Both the position numbers and the translations under genes were made by a program. From Rhynochetos jubatus (lineage: Eukaryota; Chordata; Aves; Eurypygiformes; Rhynochetidae): a DNA stretch of 64,000 bases. Below, piece after piece: positions 1 to 9,796 of the stretch (position 1 is the first letter of the stretch; each line of letters starts with the position of its first letter). The notes under the pieces were generated by a model. It was not told the origin of the DNA, searched no databases, and worked only from the letters and a program-made list of their open reading frames with translations. Where the stretch lies: contig CM050657.1 in assembly GCA_027574665.1 (NCBI GenBank), forward strand, positions 31,309,408 through 31,373,407, in the 5' to 3' direction.

Positions 1-1189
1 GGGAGGGTTTGTGTTTGACTGTACAAGTAGATGTTTCCAAAACTCATCCAGAACTTTCTCCTTGCTGAATAGCAAGGGCACTGAAGAAACACATATAAAT
101 ATCAGTGAGCACAATGTAGTCAAGCTGAAAAAGTCATTCTTCTATAAGTCGATAGTGTAATATCCAGGATTTAGCACATGCAGATGCAGTATTAAAGTTC
201 AACAGAAATAGTTCCAGTGACCATGAAAATGGGCCCTTCTCTGGTAAAGATATAAGCTGTGCTGTCTGAAATGACCTGCAGAGTCAGCAAATGTGTGGTA
301 GCCGGTGAATACAGCTTTTAGCTTTATAATGTACTTAGAAATCTAATCAATAAGCCTGACTTTGGGAAATACAACCTTTTTCTCTTCCCATGTGATTTAT
401 ATTCCCTTTCAAAGGTACCTTTCCTATTTTCCAAACCACTGAATGGTAGGTACAAGACAACTAATTCCTTGTTATTATTCTAACGGCAAAAACTTTTGGT
501 TAAACATTTTCAGTATAGGTACATCTATGCTAATAAAACACTTCCAAGGTTTCCCCTGGGGCTTGGTTTAAGAGGTTGTTGGGCATGGGGAGGGAAATCC
601 CAACACATGATTAGATCTTGTTAGGAGTCTGTACGCAAACAAAGACTGAGGATAAAATGCATACTAGTTGCTCACTTCTTTAATGCTGGAATAGATGAAA
701 ACAGATATGGACAACTTGAGGTTGCATGAGGTCTCTTAAAAGCAATGAGAGTCTCTTGATAATTGTTTGCAGCTAGTGCACTGGTGGTTAATGTGCCTTG
801 TGTTTGTTCCTCATGATGCTTTAGCAAGTCAGCTCAGGTGCTATGCAGCTTTGTAGGGATTCCTTGCCAGGAGCTGCACACAATTGCAGCCTTATAAGGG
901 ACTTGGAAAGCTTTAGATTTGGAAAGCTTTCAAGCCATTCCAAAGCTTTCTGTTAATGATTGCAACTGCACTGTAACCCTGTAGGCAAATAGGCTGTTGC
1001 ATGACCCCATTTTGTGCTGATTACTACCATTCCCCCTGTGTTAATTGCTGAAAAGACCCCTGATGTTTTAATGGGATTCCTTGCAGTGTAAAGTGCTAGT
1101 TAGCTGAAGAAAGGGGGCAGCCCTGTAGTCAGATCCAACATCTTCAGGCATAGGATAAGGAAATATAGGCTTAATGTGTGTTCTTATAA
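1..1189. other. AT-rich non-coding stretch
   Basis: No coding region or recognised repeat is seen. The palindrome AAAGCTTT occurs three times within 45 bases (907-914, 923-930, 942-949). The last bases run into the 5-bp target duplication of the LTR that follows. Confidence 0.6.
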
Positions 1190-1194
1190 CTGTT

Positions 1195-2305
1195 TGTGTG
1201 TAAGAGTTTGGTAGCAGGGGGCCTATGGGGGTGGCTTCTCTAGTAAGATGCCAGAAGCTTCCCCTGTGTCTGATAGACCCAATGCCAGTCAGATCCAAGA
1301 CGGACCTGCTGCTGGTCAAGGCTGAGCCCATCAGCGATGGTGGTAGTGCCTCTGGGGTAACATGTTTAAGAAGGTGAAAAACCCCACCAGCTCAACAGCA
1401 GACAGAAGAGAGTAGTGAGATTATGTGAGAGGAACAGCCCTGCAGACACCCAGGTCAGTGGAGAAGGAGGGGGGAGAGGTACTCCAGACGCAGGAGCAGA
1501 GATTCCCCGGCAGCCCGTGGTGCAGACTGTGGTGAGGCCGGCTGTGCCCCTGCAGCCATAGAGGGTCACAGGGGAGCAGAGACCCACCTGCAGCCTTAGG
1601 AGGACCCCATGCCCGAGCAGGGGGATGCCCAAAGGTAGCTGTGACCCCATGGGCAGCCCATGCTGGAGCAGGCTCCTGGCAGGACCTGTGGCCCCATGGA
1701 AAGAGTAGCCCAGGCTGGAGCAGGTTTGCTGGCAGGAATTGGGACCCAGGCTGGAGTAGGCTGCTCCTGAAGGACTGTAGCCCGTGGGAGGGACCCATGC
1801 TGGAGCAGTTTGTGAAGAACTGCAGCTGGTGGGAAGGACTCCGTCCTCCACCAACTTCTCCAAAATGAGTCCTGTGGGAGGGACCCCACGCTGGAGCAGG
1901 GGCAGAGTGTGAGGACCCCTCCCTCTGAGGAGGAAGGAGTGGCAGTGACAATGTGTGATGGACTGACCACAACCCCCATTCCCAGTCCCCCCTGTGCTGC
2001 TGGAGGGGAGGAGATAGAGAAATGGGAGACAAAGCTGAGTCTGGGAAGAATGGAGGGCTGGGGGGAAGCTGCTTTAAGATTTAGTTTTTATTTCTCGTTA
2101 TCCTACTCTGACTAGATTGGTAATGATTTAATTTTCCCCAAGTCAAATCTGCTTTTGCCCAGGACCACAATTGGTAAGTGATCCCTCCCTGTCCTTATCT
2201 TGACCCACAAGCCTTTTATTTTTCTCTCCCCTGCCCAGGTGAGGAGGGGAGAGCTAAAGCAGCTTTGGTGGGCACCTGGCATCCAATCAGGGTCAACCCA
2301 CCACA
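1195..2305 (+). mobile_element. Solo ERV LTR, ERVL-like, 1111 bp
   Basis: The segment begins TGTGTGTAAG and ends ACCCACCACA, so it has the TG...CA ends of an LTR. It is flanked on both sides by the same 5-bp word CTGTT (1190-1194 and 2306-2310). Inside is a GC-rich tract with repeated 'GGAGCAGG' and 'GTGGGAGGGACCC' phrases, then a T-rich end, which I recognise as a widespread avian LTR type. A weak TATA-like GTTTAAGAAGG near 1363 and the T-rich 3' part suggest plus orientation. No internal retroviral genes adjoin it, so it is a solo LTR left by LTR-LTR recombination. A 5-bp duplication fits ERVL (class III); family assignment is from memory. Open frames inside it are not genes. Confidence 0.88.
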
Positions 2306-2310
2306 CTGTT

Positions 2311-3387
2311 GCAGAAGGTTGACTCCTGAGAGGATGAAGAGGGAAAGCAATAAACACAGGGCTTAGGGTAGTGGTGGGAGTTCCTGGGTGCTGCTGCAGT
2401 TCTTAATGACTCTGACTCCTTCCCCTTCCCATACGCTCTCTGGCACTGGGCCAGCGCATGTTGGTCATTAACACTTTGCCTTAAGAAAACTTCTGATCAA
2501 GACAATACATTATTTCATTCTGTTTGGGTGTTGCTTGATAATTTTAACCTTACAAAACCAACCAACCAAACAAAAACTGAAAAACCCAAACCCACAAAAA
2601 ACCAAAACATTTACTTGAGACAAAAACTTTAAGGTGTGAAGTTGAAATGTTTGGTGTGGGAGAGCTTCATAAAAGTCTCAGTTCTTCCATGGTCTCTTTT
2701 TCCTTCTCCTTTGGAAAGTACTGTAAAATAATGAATGCAGTCAATTAACTGGACCTATACCTATACATTCTGCTGGCTTTTCTGGATTGTTTTACCTGAA
2801 TTTACTTTTTGGTGACAATTTATTTTTTTTATTAATATGTAAATTAATGTACATACAGATTATTAGACTCTGGCTTATTAAAGTGATAAAATTAGTGTTT
2901 GTATGTATTTTAAACTTAAACACAAATGCTTCTTGGTTGGTTTTTCTGCCTTTCCTTTTAAGCAAAAGAGATTAATAGTATCTTTTTTTTTTTTTTTTTT
3001 GCTTAATAGACCACAAGGGATTTTCTATTTATTAATGTAAACAACTGGAAAACACTTCAGAAATTCTTTATGTTAATTCCCTTAACAAAGTTCATATTTT
3101 AAGCCCAGGCTACATACTGTGAAACAATTTCTGGGTGAGTTTAGCCATATCAGTTTGTTATCTTTTGAGTACTCATTGCTAATGTCTTGGTGGTAACTGG
3201 GTAACAATGATCTTGGAAGTTCTGTAGTCTTGATACCAATTTATAAATTTTCTGGAACAAATACTGCACACTGTGGCAATGTCTGGAGTCACTGGATTTG
3301 TGCTGGTGTAGCAGGCAGCTGGGACTTGTTTGCAGCCTGCTATATTAGAGGTCAAATCAGTAGTAGACTTCATTATGGATCAAATGG
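2311..3387. other. AT-rich non-coding stretch with simple repeats
   Basis: Nothing gene-like is seen. It holds an A/C-rich tract (about 2555-2610, AAACC/CAAAC words) and a T-run around 2982-3000. Confidence 0.6.
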
Positions 3388-3462
3388 TAGAATCATAGAA
3401 TGCTTTTTGAGTTGAAAGGGACCTTAAAGATCATCTAGTTCCAACCCCCTAGTAAGATGTTT
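3388..3462 (-). mobile_element. CR1 LINE 3'-end fragment
   Basis: The segment reads 'agaatcatagaatg...gagttgaaagggacc' followed by 'aaagatcatctagttccaaccccc'. This is the reverse complement of the CR1 3' end with its ATTCTATGATTC-type octamer tail. Only about 75 bases survive, as is usual for 5'-truncated CR1 copies. It matches the first part of the longer copy at 49041. Confidence 0.85.
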
Positions 3463-3465
3463 CTT

Positions 3466-5216
3466 AACTATTTTGCATATAATTTTGTTAGTGTGTAGCT
3501 TGAAAGTTTCCAGATAGCATGGATCTGGAGATGGAGATTAAACTACAAAGTCCCAGCTTTATCATACAAAACATTCACTCTGCCTGCTCACCTCAGACTA
3601 GGGACACTAAACACTGTGTATTTACATCTGAAGCTCTGGAGTGGCTGTCAGCTTATAACAGTAGTGTTTGCAAGCCATTTGAAGTATTCAAACTTGTTTG
3701 CTTTTATTTTTCTGTGGTTGTTGTCAGCCATATTGAAATAATAATTTTTCCTGGAGTGGAGGACTGGATTTTCTCCTGTTCATGTCAGTGCTCTGAGGGA
3801 GTGACTCTTGCAATGTAACTAATCTGCTCCATGCTTCTCAAGAGTAACACCATTCTGGTGAGTCACAGTAATGGTTGTTCCCCTTCAGGATCTAGGGAGA
3901 GTGGACTAATGCAGCAACCTGTATTCTGACTTGTCTTTTTGATTTATTTCTGTGTAGATTAAAGGGCTTTTGTTAAAGACTGTCAGTTCAGTGCATTTAA
4001 TAAAAGGCCACTTGTAAACCCACATCCATGTGCACAGGATGATTTACTGGTGTGTTGCCACCTCTTAGTTACTGAGGGCAGGACCCGGTAAGAGTCTGCC
4101 AGATGTGCTGCGGAAGTTTGCAGGTGTTTCATCCCAAGGATGGGAGAAATCTAATACACAACTCCACGTGTAAGTGCTGTTAATATTGTCAGAAAAACTT
4201 CATATCTACAGAAGCCTTTAAAGAGCTGTATTCTACAGGATTTCTTTTTTTTTAAAGACTTGGTACATGGATGGATATACCCCAGGTCTAGTAATGGAAG
4301 GCAGAACCTTTCAGAATGAGGTCATTGCTTGGGGGACTTGGTTATGCAGTTAGTTATTACCAAGTGTAAGCTTTACTGCTGTGAAGGGATTTTCTTCAAC
4401 AGAATTCTTCAGAAATAAGCTCCTTTGGTACTATGTGGCTTTGTACTCAAATTCCAGTTATTCATGTTTGAAAATTGTGTTCAGTGGCACATGTGAAATA
4501 AATCTGTCTCAGGAGATAATCATTCCCATCACCTAATATTAGAGAAATTGTAGTTACTGGGATCTGGAAGGCAGAAGGGGAAATGAACTTTAAATGTAGG
4601 TGGTGTTATAATTTACAAGGGAGCTCTGGCAAGTTATTGTTTTTAAGGAAAACCGAATCTGCATTTGGATCATGTTTCTTGTGCATGCTGAAATGTCACA
4701 GCCAAGTGGTGACCATGTCTCATTTCATCGTAGTCTGACAAGACTGAAACAGAAACAAAGAAATGTAGCTACATTAAAATCAATATTTAAAGCAAATCTG
4801 ATGCACATGGCTAACACTTTACAAAGCATGTACTTATTTCTTCATAAAAATACTGTTAAATTCTTACATACTACTTTTCTGTGAGTAGCTCTCGGTAATT
4901 TGTAAAGGAGGCAAATATAACTCTCTTACAAATAGAGATCCCAAGGTGAGGGGAGGCAAAAGTGGTTTCCTGGTTGCCACTGAGGAGAACAGTATCTAGT
5001 GTGCTAATAGGATCTAAATCTCTCAAATCCATGTGAAGTGCTTTTGTGCTGTAATTTTAATAATGAGATCTTAAAAATATGTATTCCATTTATTTTAAGG
5101 AAAAAAAAAAATAAAAGGAATATTCTTAGAGCTAATTAGTAGTTGTTACCTTACCTTGAAACCTGGATTTTCAGTAGGTGTTGACTTAACTGTTATTTTA
5201 CAGTATTAAGTGCTGT
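3466..5216. other. AT-rich non-coding stretch
   Basis: I see no gene or mobile element here. Short open frames (for example near 3519-3818 and 4672-4884) have no recognisable protein character. An A-run lies at 5100-5111. Confidence 0.55.
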
Positions 5217-5221
5217 AACTG

Positions 5222-5789
5222 TGTTCTAGTTTAACCTCAGCTGGCAACGAAGCACCACACAACCACATAGTAAGAGTGAGAAAACTCATGTGTTGGGATA
5301 AAGACAGTGTAATAGGTAAAGCAAAGGCTGCTGCACTCAAGCAAAGCAAAAGAAGGAATCCATTCACCACTTTCCATTGACAGGCCAATTGTTCAGCCAT
5401 CTCCAGGAAAGCTGAGCTCCATCACATGCAACAGCTACTTGGGAAGAAAAACACCTCACTCCAAACATGCCCCCCCCCCCCCCCCCAATTCCTCCTTTTT
5501 CCCCCAGCTTTGTGTTGACCATGACATCATATGGTATGGAGTACCACTTTGTCCAGTTGGGCTCAGCTGTCCAGGCTGTGTCCCCTCCCAACTTCTTGTG
5601 CACCCCCAGCCTTCTCACTGGTGGGGTGGTGTGAGGAGCAGACAAGACCTTGACTCTGTGTAATCACTGCTCAGCAGTAATGGAAACACCCCTGTGTGAT
5701 CAACACTGTTTTCAGCACAAATCCAAAACACAGCCCCATACCAGCTGCTGTGAAGAAAATTAACTCTATCCCAGCCCAAACCCAGCACA
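5222..5789 (-). mobile_element. Solo ERV LTR, 568 bp, minus orientation
   Basis: On the minus strand the element starts TGTGCTGGGTTTGGGCTGGG and ends TTAAACTAGAACA, again with TG...CA ends. It is flanked by the 5-bp direct repeat AACTG (5217-5221 and 5790-5794). The U3 words 'GGGATAGAGTTAATTTTCTTC' (minus strand, start of U3) and 'ACACCACCCCACCAG' are characteristic of a common avian LTR that I recognise but cannot name with certainty. A C17 run at 5470-5486 sits where related copies have a shorter run. There is no internal retroviral sequence, so it is a solo LTR. The 5-bp duplication fits an ERVL-like integrase better than the usual 4 bp (ERV1) or 6 bp (ERVK). Confidence 0.87.
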
Positions 5790-5794
5790 AACTG

Positions 5795-6488
5795 ATTGCC
5801 TGTCTTATAAAACATAAGCATTCATTTATCTTGATTGAAGTCAAACATCTTGATTTGTGCAAAACAGGTTTATCGTGAACCCTGGACTAATTATCTATCT
5901 TTTCTTGTTTGAAAGGTTGAGAAAATCATTACATTATAGGAAAAGTATTACTTTGTTAGAATTTTTTTATTTGCTGTAAAGAGCATGCTTTCTTATTAGA
6001 TCAACAGGATAATTTAAGAAATCTAGCCTAACCTTTTTATCTTTAAAGAGTCTTTGCTGGCTTAATAGTGTTTGTCATGGTTTTCCTGACACTCATGAAT
6101 TCCAGGGTCTTACATTTTTAATGGACACATGAAGGTTACAAGAGTATGTTTCCACTCTTCACTGTGTGTTCAGGAAGCTTACTTGAGCAATATTTTTCTT
6201 GCTGCCTGTGCAGGGTGACTCTCCAGTCACCTGCTCAGTACTGCACTCTGAAGAATCCATCACAGTTGTGGCAACCCTGGGTTATGCCCTGTTATACTTG
6301 CAGGTAATTAAGGGTTTATAACAGTTGAGTATTAAAGAAATACTCTTTCATATTTTTCTCTTGTCCTTCTCTATAAAACATTCACTTTACTCAACTGTTG
6401 TATCAATGTCACGGAGCTTTTTTGGGTGCATTGCTCTTAAAATCATGAAGCTTCCTTGGAGTCACTGGAGATTTTAAACTAATGAAAA
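5795..6488. other. AT-rich flank left of the duplicated block
   Basis: Ordinary AT-rich sequence. It supplies the last 26 or so codons and the stop of the truncated RING frame (6409-6490), so those codons are chance host sequence rather than inherited coding sequence. The junction with the GC-rich block is abrupt at 6489-6491. Confidence 0.6.
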
Positions 6489-6840
6489 GGAGCAGCGAGT
6501 CCACGGCCAGCGCCTGGGGGGAGACGGGGCGAGGGGGGCTCTGGGGGGCTGGGGAGCTAGAGGGGGCTGGGGGCCGGGGCGCTTCTCCTGCCAGGCAGGG
6601 GCCAGCCGCCGCCGGTGCCAGCCCCGAGGGGCCGATGACGACCTCCTGGAAGTCGTCGTCCCCCCGCACCGAGTGCAGGATGGATTGCACTCCCCTCTTG
6701 CAGAGGGGGCACTCGGGCTTGCTGCGAGCCCAGCGCAGGATGCAGGCAAAGCAGAAGCGGTGGAGGCACGGCATGACGCAGGCGGCGTTGTCCCAGGTGT
6801 CCAGGCACACTGGGCAGCGGCTGCCTGGCTCCATGTCCAT
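6409..6840 (-). pseudogene. Truncated TOPORS-like RING-finger gene (copy A)
   Basis: The frame opens at the ATG at 6840, in a good context (A at -3, G at +4), and would make 143 residues. Residues 1-117 match the intact copy at 14376-15398, with three changes (Pro74 to Leu, Gln83 to Leu, Pro96 to Ser). The C3HC4 RING is complete: Cys9, Cys12, Cys25, His27, Cys30, Cys33, Cys44, Cys47. The duplication breakpoint at 6491 removes the PWI-like helical region and the basic tail. They are replaced by about 26 residues read from unrelated flank (LFISLKSPVTPRKLH...). A RING-only protein could still be made, but loss of most of the gene and the chance tail make a pseudogene the safer call. It lies downstream of the same minus-strand LTR promoter as the intact copy. 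Confidence 0.85.
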
Positions 6841-7173
6841 GCTGGCCACCCGCTGCGCTGGGCTGGGGGGAGCTGGGCGGGTGAAGCGCGCCCTCTCTTG
6901 GGCGCTGCAGCAGGCCGTGTCCCGCTGGAGAAGGGAGAGAGGCCACGGTCACTGGCCGGCCTAGGGAGGGCTGGCCCGAATGGGCAGGGCCCTCCGGAAG
7001 GGAGCCTGCCAGCTGCCCGGGGGGAGGCTCCCCCTCGCAGCTCACCTCTGCTGCTGGCAGTCAGTCGCCTCTGGGCTGCCTGGAGCTGGCGGGGCCAGGA
7101 AAAGTGCTGCCGCTGCTGTCGCCTCTCAGCTGGGCACTGGAGCACCGAGGGCTCTCTCAGCACTGCAGCCTGG

Positions 7174-7287
7174 CCAACGGCTCGGCTCGAGGGGGGTCAA
7201 CGGCTCGGCTCGAGGGGGCCAGCAGCTCGGCTCGAGGGGGGGCCACGGGCTCGGCTCGAGGGGGGGCCAACGGCTGAGCTGGGTGGG
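7174..7287. repeat. Tandem repeat of CTCGGCTCGAGGGG units, copy A
   Basis: About four full units of roughly 23-25 bases, built on CAACGGCTCGGCTCGAGGGG plus a variable G-run, followed by a degenerate unit ending CTGAGCTGGGTGGG. It lies about 340 bases upstream of the RING ATG on the gene's strand, so it could be part of the 5' UTR or promoter. Each unit holds a CTCGAG palindrome or a variant of it. Confidence 0.85.
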
Positions 7288-7355
7288 CTCAGAGCCGGTG
7301 CCGGCAGCCAAGCCCATCAGCAGGGACTCGGGCTCAGCGGAGCCATGGCTCAGGG

Positions 7356-7519
7356 AAGCGTTCAGTGCTTTCCCCTCCATGAATTCCTCCCTGCAGTGAC
7401 CTAAACCCTCCCGTTCTGTCTGTCCGTGGCCTGTCTTGTTGCTGAGGGCCCCCCCTCCCTGTTCAGGGAGCTGCAGCTGTGCTCGCTCTGCACCTGTACT
7501 TCCCGGGGGGAAGGGGCAC
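7356..7519. repeat. Non-viral segment shared with 12306-12496 (copy A)
   Basis: From AAGCGTTCAGTG to GGAAGGGGCAC this stretch aligns with 12306-12496 at moderate divergence, and with 15978-16141 almost perfectly. It ends exactly where the ERV sequence starts (7520), so it is the left flank of the ERV insertion. Confidence 0.75.
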
Positions 7520-7552
7520 TGTAAAGGAATTTTTCAGTGTCTCCAGTGCAGG
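7520..7552 (+). mobile_element. 33-base stub of a 5' LTR
   Basis: TGTAAAGGAATTTTTCAGTG and the 13 bases after it match the first 33 bases of the LTR at 8875, with one mismatch (T for C at the 12th base). The stub is joined directly to integrase sequence. This implies a deletion from early in the 5' LTR through gag and most of pol. Copy B has the same structure at 16142-16174. Confidence 0.75.
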
Positions 7553-8340
7553 GGGGTTTTTTTGGTTATTGTTGAACAATTATTGGGATGGGTTGAAGCT
7601 TTCCCCACTCAAAAAAAAAAAAAAAAAAAAGCCTCAGAGGTGGTTGTTAAAGCTCTTTTGAAGGAAATTACTCATAGATACGGAGTTCCTGAAATCATGG
7701 ATTCCGACAGGGGAGCGCGTTTTACTGCAGCTGTTATAATTCAGGTCTCTCACTCCTCAGGCATCTGAGCACAGCTACATACACCCTGTCACCCAGAGTC
7801 GTCAGGTCAGGCCGAGAGGATGAAGAGAACAATTAAGGAAAACTTAGCGAGGGATTGTAAACAAACAGGGTTAAAATGGCCAGAGGCATTAAACTTAGTA
7901 TGATGGGATATTAGGAATATGCCTAGACAACCAATAGGAGTTTCACCTGCAGAAGTATTACTGGGGGGATTATAGCTGTTCCAGGAACTTAGGTACCAGC
8001 TCAGGCGAGCCTGTTGGATGGGGATGAACAGGGAACCCATTACGTGCTGTATTTACAGCATTCTTTTTCACACTTGAGAAACCATGCTTATTGGGATCAG
8101 GGAGCGACACCTGAAATGCAGGTACATGATATACAACCTGGCGATAAAGTTTATGTAGAAATTTGAAAAGAAGGAACAGATTTGAACTGAAACGGGAGAG
8201 ACCTTCTCCGGTGTAACTAACCTCTTTTTATGGTGTGAAGGTGCAGGGGAAAGAAACCTGGATCCATCCTTAAGCACAGTAGTCGTACATGTCAAACCTT
8301 CCGTGAAATTAGGGGTTTTCAGATTCAATCTCTTAAGAAT
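7553..8340 (+). pseudogene. Gammaretrovirus-like integrase relic (copy A)
   Basis: This is the degraded 3' part of an ERV pol gene; an intact integrase would insert viral DNA into the host genome. Frame 7555-7740 reads LVIVEQLLGWVEAFPT, then an A20-encoded lysine run, then VVKALLKEITHRYGVPEIM and DSDRGARFTA. That is the catalytic-core stretch around the second conserved Asp of the DDE fold. Around 7810-7970 another frame has RMKRTIKENLARDCKQTG and GVSPAEVLLGG with an internal stop. At 8110-8310 pieces such as MQVHDIQPGDKVYVEI and ETWIHP/VVVHVKP resemble the C-terminal DNA-binding domain. At least two stops and frame changes break it, so it is dead. The N-terminal zinc-binding part is missing. 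Confidence 0.85.
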
Positions 8341-8862
8341 GTTGTAGTTACTAAAAATACCAAAATGGAGTGGAATTATTCCTTTGATCCTTCAGTGGCT
8401 GTTGAATTTTGTGTTACTGTTAGAGTCTCAGCTAGCTGGAGAAAATGTGGTGTATGGTCAAAACTAAGGCCTTGGGATCCCTGTTCTTGTCCTGCACATC
8501 TCAGGGAGCTGCTGACTGGGAGAGGAACAGGGTGTTTGAACCAGCATCTGTGGTGTTTTGGTAACAGACCAGCTGGAGACTGGTGTTGCTTTAAGTTATG
8601 TTTATCCAGTTCAGTCTTTCCAGTTATTTAACACTTGGTGGGGATTTTCGGAAACCTTTTCACGGTTAACTTCTTGGTTCCCTGATCTGCCCACATGGTT
8701 AAAGAAAGGGATTGCAATAGCTGTTGCAGTGGTTTTACTGCTGGCATGTGGAATAGTGGTGTTCTAACGTTGTATTACTTGTTTTCCTCGCTTATTGACT
8801 AAGATTTAAGGTGCCACCTGCAATTGTAATAAATGTTAATTGCAGGTATGCAAACAAAAACC
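8341..8862 (+). pseudogene. ERV env remnant, transmembrane end (copy A)
   Basis: Only a small part of env remains between integrase and the polypurine tract. Frame 8558-8767 ends with a tryptophan-rich juxtamembrane stretch (TSWFPDLPTWLKKG) followed by a strongly hydrophobic run, IAIAVAVVLLLACGIVVF. This is the layout of the end of a gammaretroviral transmembrane subunit. The upstream part (about 8365-8560) is open in another frame without clear surface-subunit motifs. Most of env is deleted, so no functional glycoprotein is encoded. Confidence 0.7.
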
Positions 8863-8873
8863 AAAGGAGGGAA
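8863..8873 (+). other. ERV polypurine tract (copy A)
   Basis: AAAGGAGGGAA directly precedes the TGTAAAGG start of the LTR. This is the expected place for the plus-strand primer site. The copy B equivalent is 17486-17496. Confidence 0.8.
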
Positions 8874-8874
8874 T

Positions 8875-9440
8875 TGTAAAGGAATCTTTCAGTGTCTCCA
8901 GTGCAGGTTTAGATGTGAGGTTTGGGGTCATGTAAAAGTGCAGAAATGCTGCTCAGCAGGCCCAGAATGTTTGTTCTCAACCTGCTGCTGGCACAGACCC
9001 ACCCAAGGCTGGTTTCAAACCCCATCAAGCTAATCATGCAGAGACAGTTTCAACAAAGAGTGGTTAATTAATTAAGCACAGGTGCTTTGCTAGACAAAAG
9101 GTAAACCCTAACTAGTACATCTGGAGGTCAGTCTCAGAATGGTGCAAGGCAGAAATGGCAGAAGAGCGATTCCGGAGACAGCGACCCGAAGAGACCCTGA
9201 AACTGAACCAAGGATTGGAACCAGAAGAGGAGAATGCAGCTGAGAGAGGGGATTGGGATGGTCTTTGATAAACGATGAACTTTGGGGACTGAAGGGCCGA
9301 GTGGAAATAGACCGAGACTTTGGACCTTCTGTAATGGTCTAAAACCTGTGCGAGGTCTTGGGCCATTTGCCACTCGCTGAGGTGGTGGCCCAGCGCCAAG
9401 TTGTGATTCAATAAAAGGCATACCTAGAGCCACCCGCTTG
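8875..9440 (+). mobile_element. 3' LTR of the gammaretrovirus-like ERV (copy A)
   Basis: The LTR starts TGTAAAGGAATC right after the polypurine tract. It contains a poly(A) signal AATAAA at 9410-9415, preceded by TTGTGATTC. Its right edge is not certain: no TG...CA end plus target duplication is visible, and the sequence passes into a GC-rich leader read from the opposite strand. The U3 differs from that of the minus-strand LTR at 9797-10310, so two ERV lineages or recombinants may be present. Confidence 0.7.
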
Positions 9441-9599
9441 GTCTGGGGAAAAATCTGGGAAAACCGGTCCTCCCGTGGACGGCACGAGCGGAGTGACCAG
9501 CCTCCAGGTCTCCAGCCTCCGCCTCACCCCCCGGCCCGGCTCTCCCCCCCTCGGGTGCCCCGAAGAGCCTTCCCTCGGTCTCCTCCCCAGAGGATGCTT

Positions 9600-9792
9600 T
9601 CCCTCCTCCCTCTCCGGCCCTCCCGGCCCCCCTGGCCGGCCACTCGCCTGTCTCCCCGCAGTGCCGCGCACCCAGCACCGCCCAGGGCCGGCAGCCGTCC
9701 AAGGGGAGCCGGTCGCCCCAATCCCGGGGAGGCGCCCCGTCAGCCCCGCCCGCCGTCCCGGGCAGGTGGAAGGATCCCGGAGGAGCCCCCTA
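9600..9792 (-). mobile_element. Inverted ERV primer-binding site and leader (copy A)
   Basis: On the minus strand AGGGGGCTCCTCCGGGATCC (9773-9792) resembles a tRNA-Pro primer-binding site. The leader that follows aligns with the plus-strand leader at 11249-11420, with shared phrases such as GGAGACAG(A/G)CGAGT and GGCCAGGGG. The primer-binding match is imperfect (one extra base, one mismatch), which suggests decay. Confidence 0.7.
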
Positions 9793-9796
9793 GCAA

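Noticed and set aside
1366-2115. Several open frames in both directions
   Set aside because: All lie inside the solo LTR and have no protein resemblance.
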